This document shows positions 5,739 to 5,875 of a stretch of DNA of 5,875 bases, one piece after another (position 1 is the stretch's first letter; the number at the start of each line of letters is the position of its first letter). A program made the translations under genes and the position numbers. The notes under the pieces were generated by a model that saw only the letters and a program-made list of their open reading frames with translations, had not been told where the DNA came from and searched no databases. Source of the DNA: Verrucomicrobiota bacterium (lineage in GTDB: Bacteria > Verrucomicrobiota > Verrucomicrobiia > Opitutales > Opitutaceae); the NCBI GenBank assembly GCA_023457035.1, contig JAEWNN010000172.1, positions 1 through 5,875 of the forward strand. The letters are read 5' to 3'.

Positions 5739-5875
5739 ATGTCCTGGCCCCTCTACCTCGCGCTGAAGCAGCTCTTCCCCACGGGGCGGCGCGTGCCGTT
5801 CTTCACCTTCATCTCGCTCGCCGGCGTGGCGCTCGGGGTGATGGTGCTGATCGTCACGCTCAGCGTCATGGGCGG
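5739..5875 (+). CDS. LolC/LolE-like ABC transporter permease, N-terminal part (cut by window end)
   Basis: Only the first 45 codons are in the window, starting MSWPLYLALKQLFP. A basic stretch (GRR, 16-18) precedes a hydrophobic segment at about 20-44 (FFTFISLAGVALGVMVLIVT, then LSVMG). The pattern of a short cytoplasmic N-terminus with 'LALK', followed by a first membrane helix containing GVALGVM and ending LSVMG, is typical of the LolC/LolE/FtsX permease family. In that family, two permease subunits and the LolD ATPase release lipoproteins from the inner membrane for delivery to the outer membrane. LolC and LolE cannot be told apart here, and another MacB/FtsX-type permease is possible. The start lies 92 bases after lysS and directly after the inverted repeat; the bases before it (GTCCTTCC) are not a ribosome-binding site. 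Confidence 0.85.
   Translation, partial: MSWPLYLALKQLFPTGRRVPFFTFISLAGVALGVMVLIVTLSVMG

Overview
The window looks like a piece of chromosome from a high-GC member of the Verrucomicrobiota, most likely an Opitutaceae/Opitutales bacterium. Three things point there: the strong G/C bias at third codon positions, a large secreted glycoside-hydrolase-like protein ending in the 'LTNYARYAFGL ... YTIESSSDLVTW ... RRFLRL' type of C-terminal module that is common in secreted Verrucomicrobiota proteins, and the pairing of a class II lysyl-tRNA synthetase with a LolC/LolE-type permease. The lineage is inferred from memory of these families, not from a search.

Layout. Positions 54-3353 (minus strand) hold one 1099-residue secreted protein: signal peptide, Ig-like domain, GH5-like TIM barrel with a carbohydrate-binding-like domain inserted in it, a beta-rich domain, and the C-terminal module. 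Positions 3354-3664 are a non-coding divergent region. A complete tRNA-Arg(CCT) with encoded CCA lies at 3665-3740 on the plus strand. It is followed on the same strand by a 90-residue protein I do not recognise (3813-4085), lysS (4168-5646) and the first 45 codons of a LolC/LolE-like permease (from 5739, cut by the window end).

How the genes fit together. The plus-strand block is largely housekeeping: a tRNA, an aminoacyl-tRNA synthetase, and the start of a lipoprotein-release transporter. The minus-strand hydrolase is an isolated polysaccharide-degradation gene; no transporter, regulator or other carbohydrate-active enzyme is visible beside it. No mobile element, CRISPR array, phage gene or defence gene is visible.

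The least explained parts are non-coding. A nested inverted repeat built from degenerate 7-bp units fills the lysS-permease gap and includes the lysS stop codon. A 12-bp inverted repeat flanks the tRNA and could extend its acceptor stem in the precursor. None of the four protein starts has a recognisable Shine-Dalgarno sequence. I do not see convincing evidence of a new multi-gene system here.
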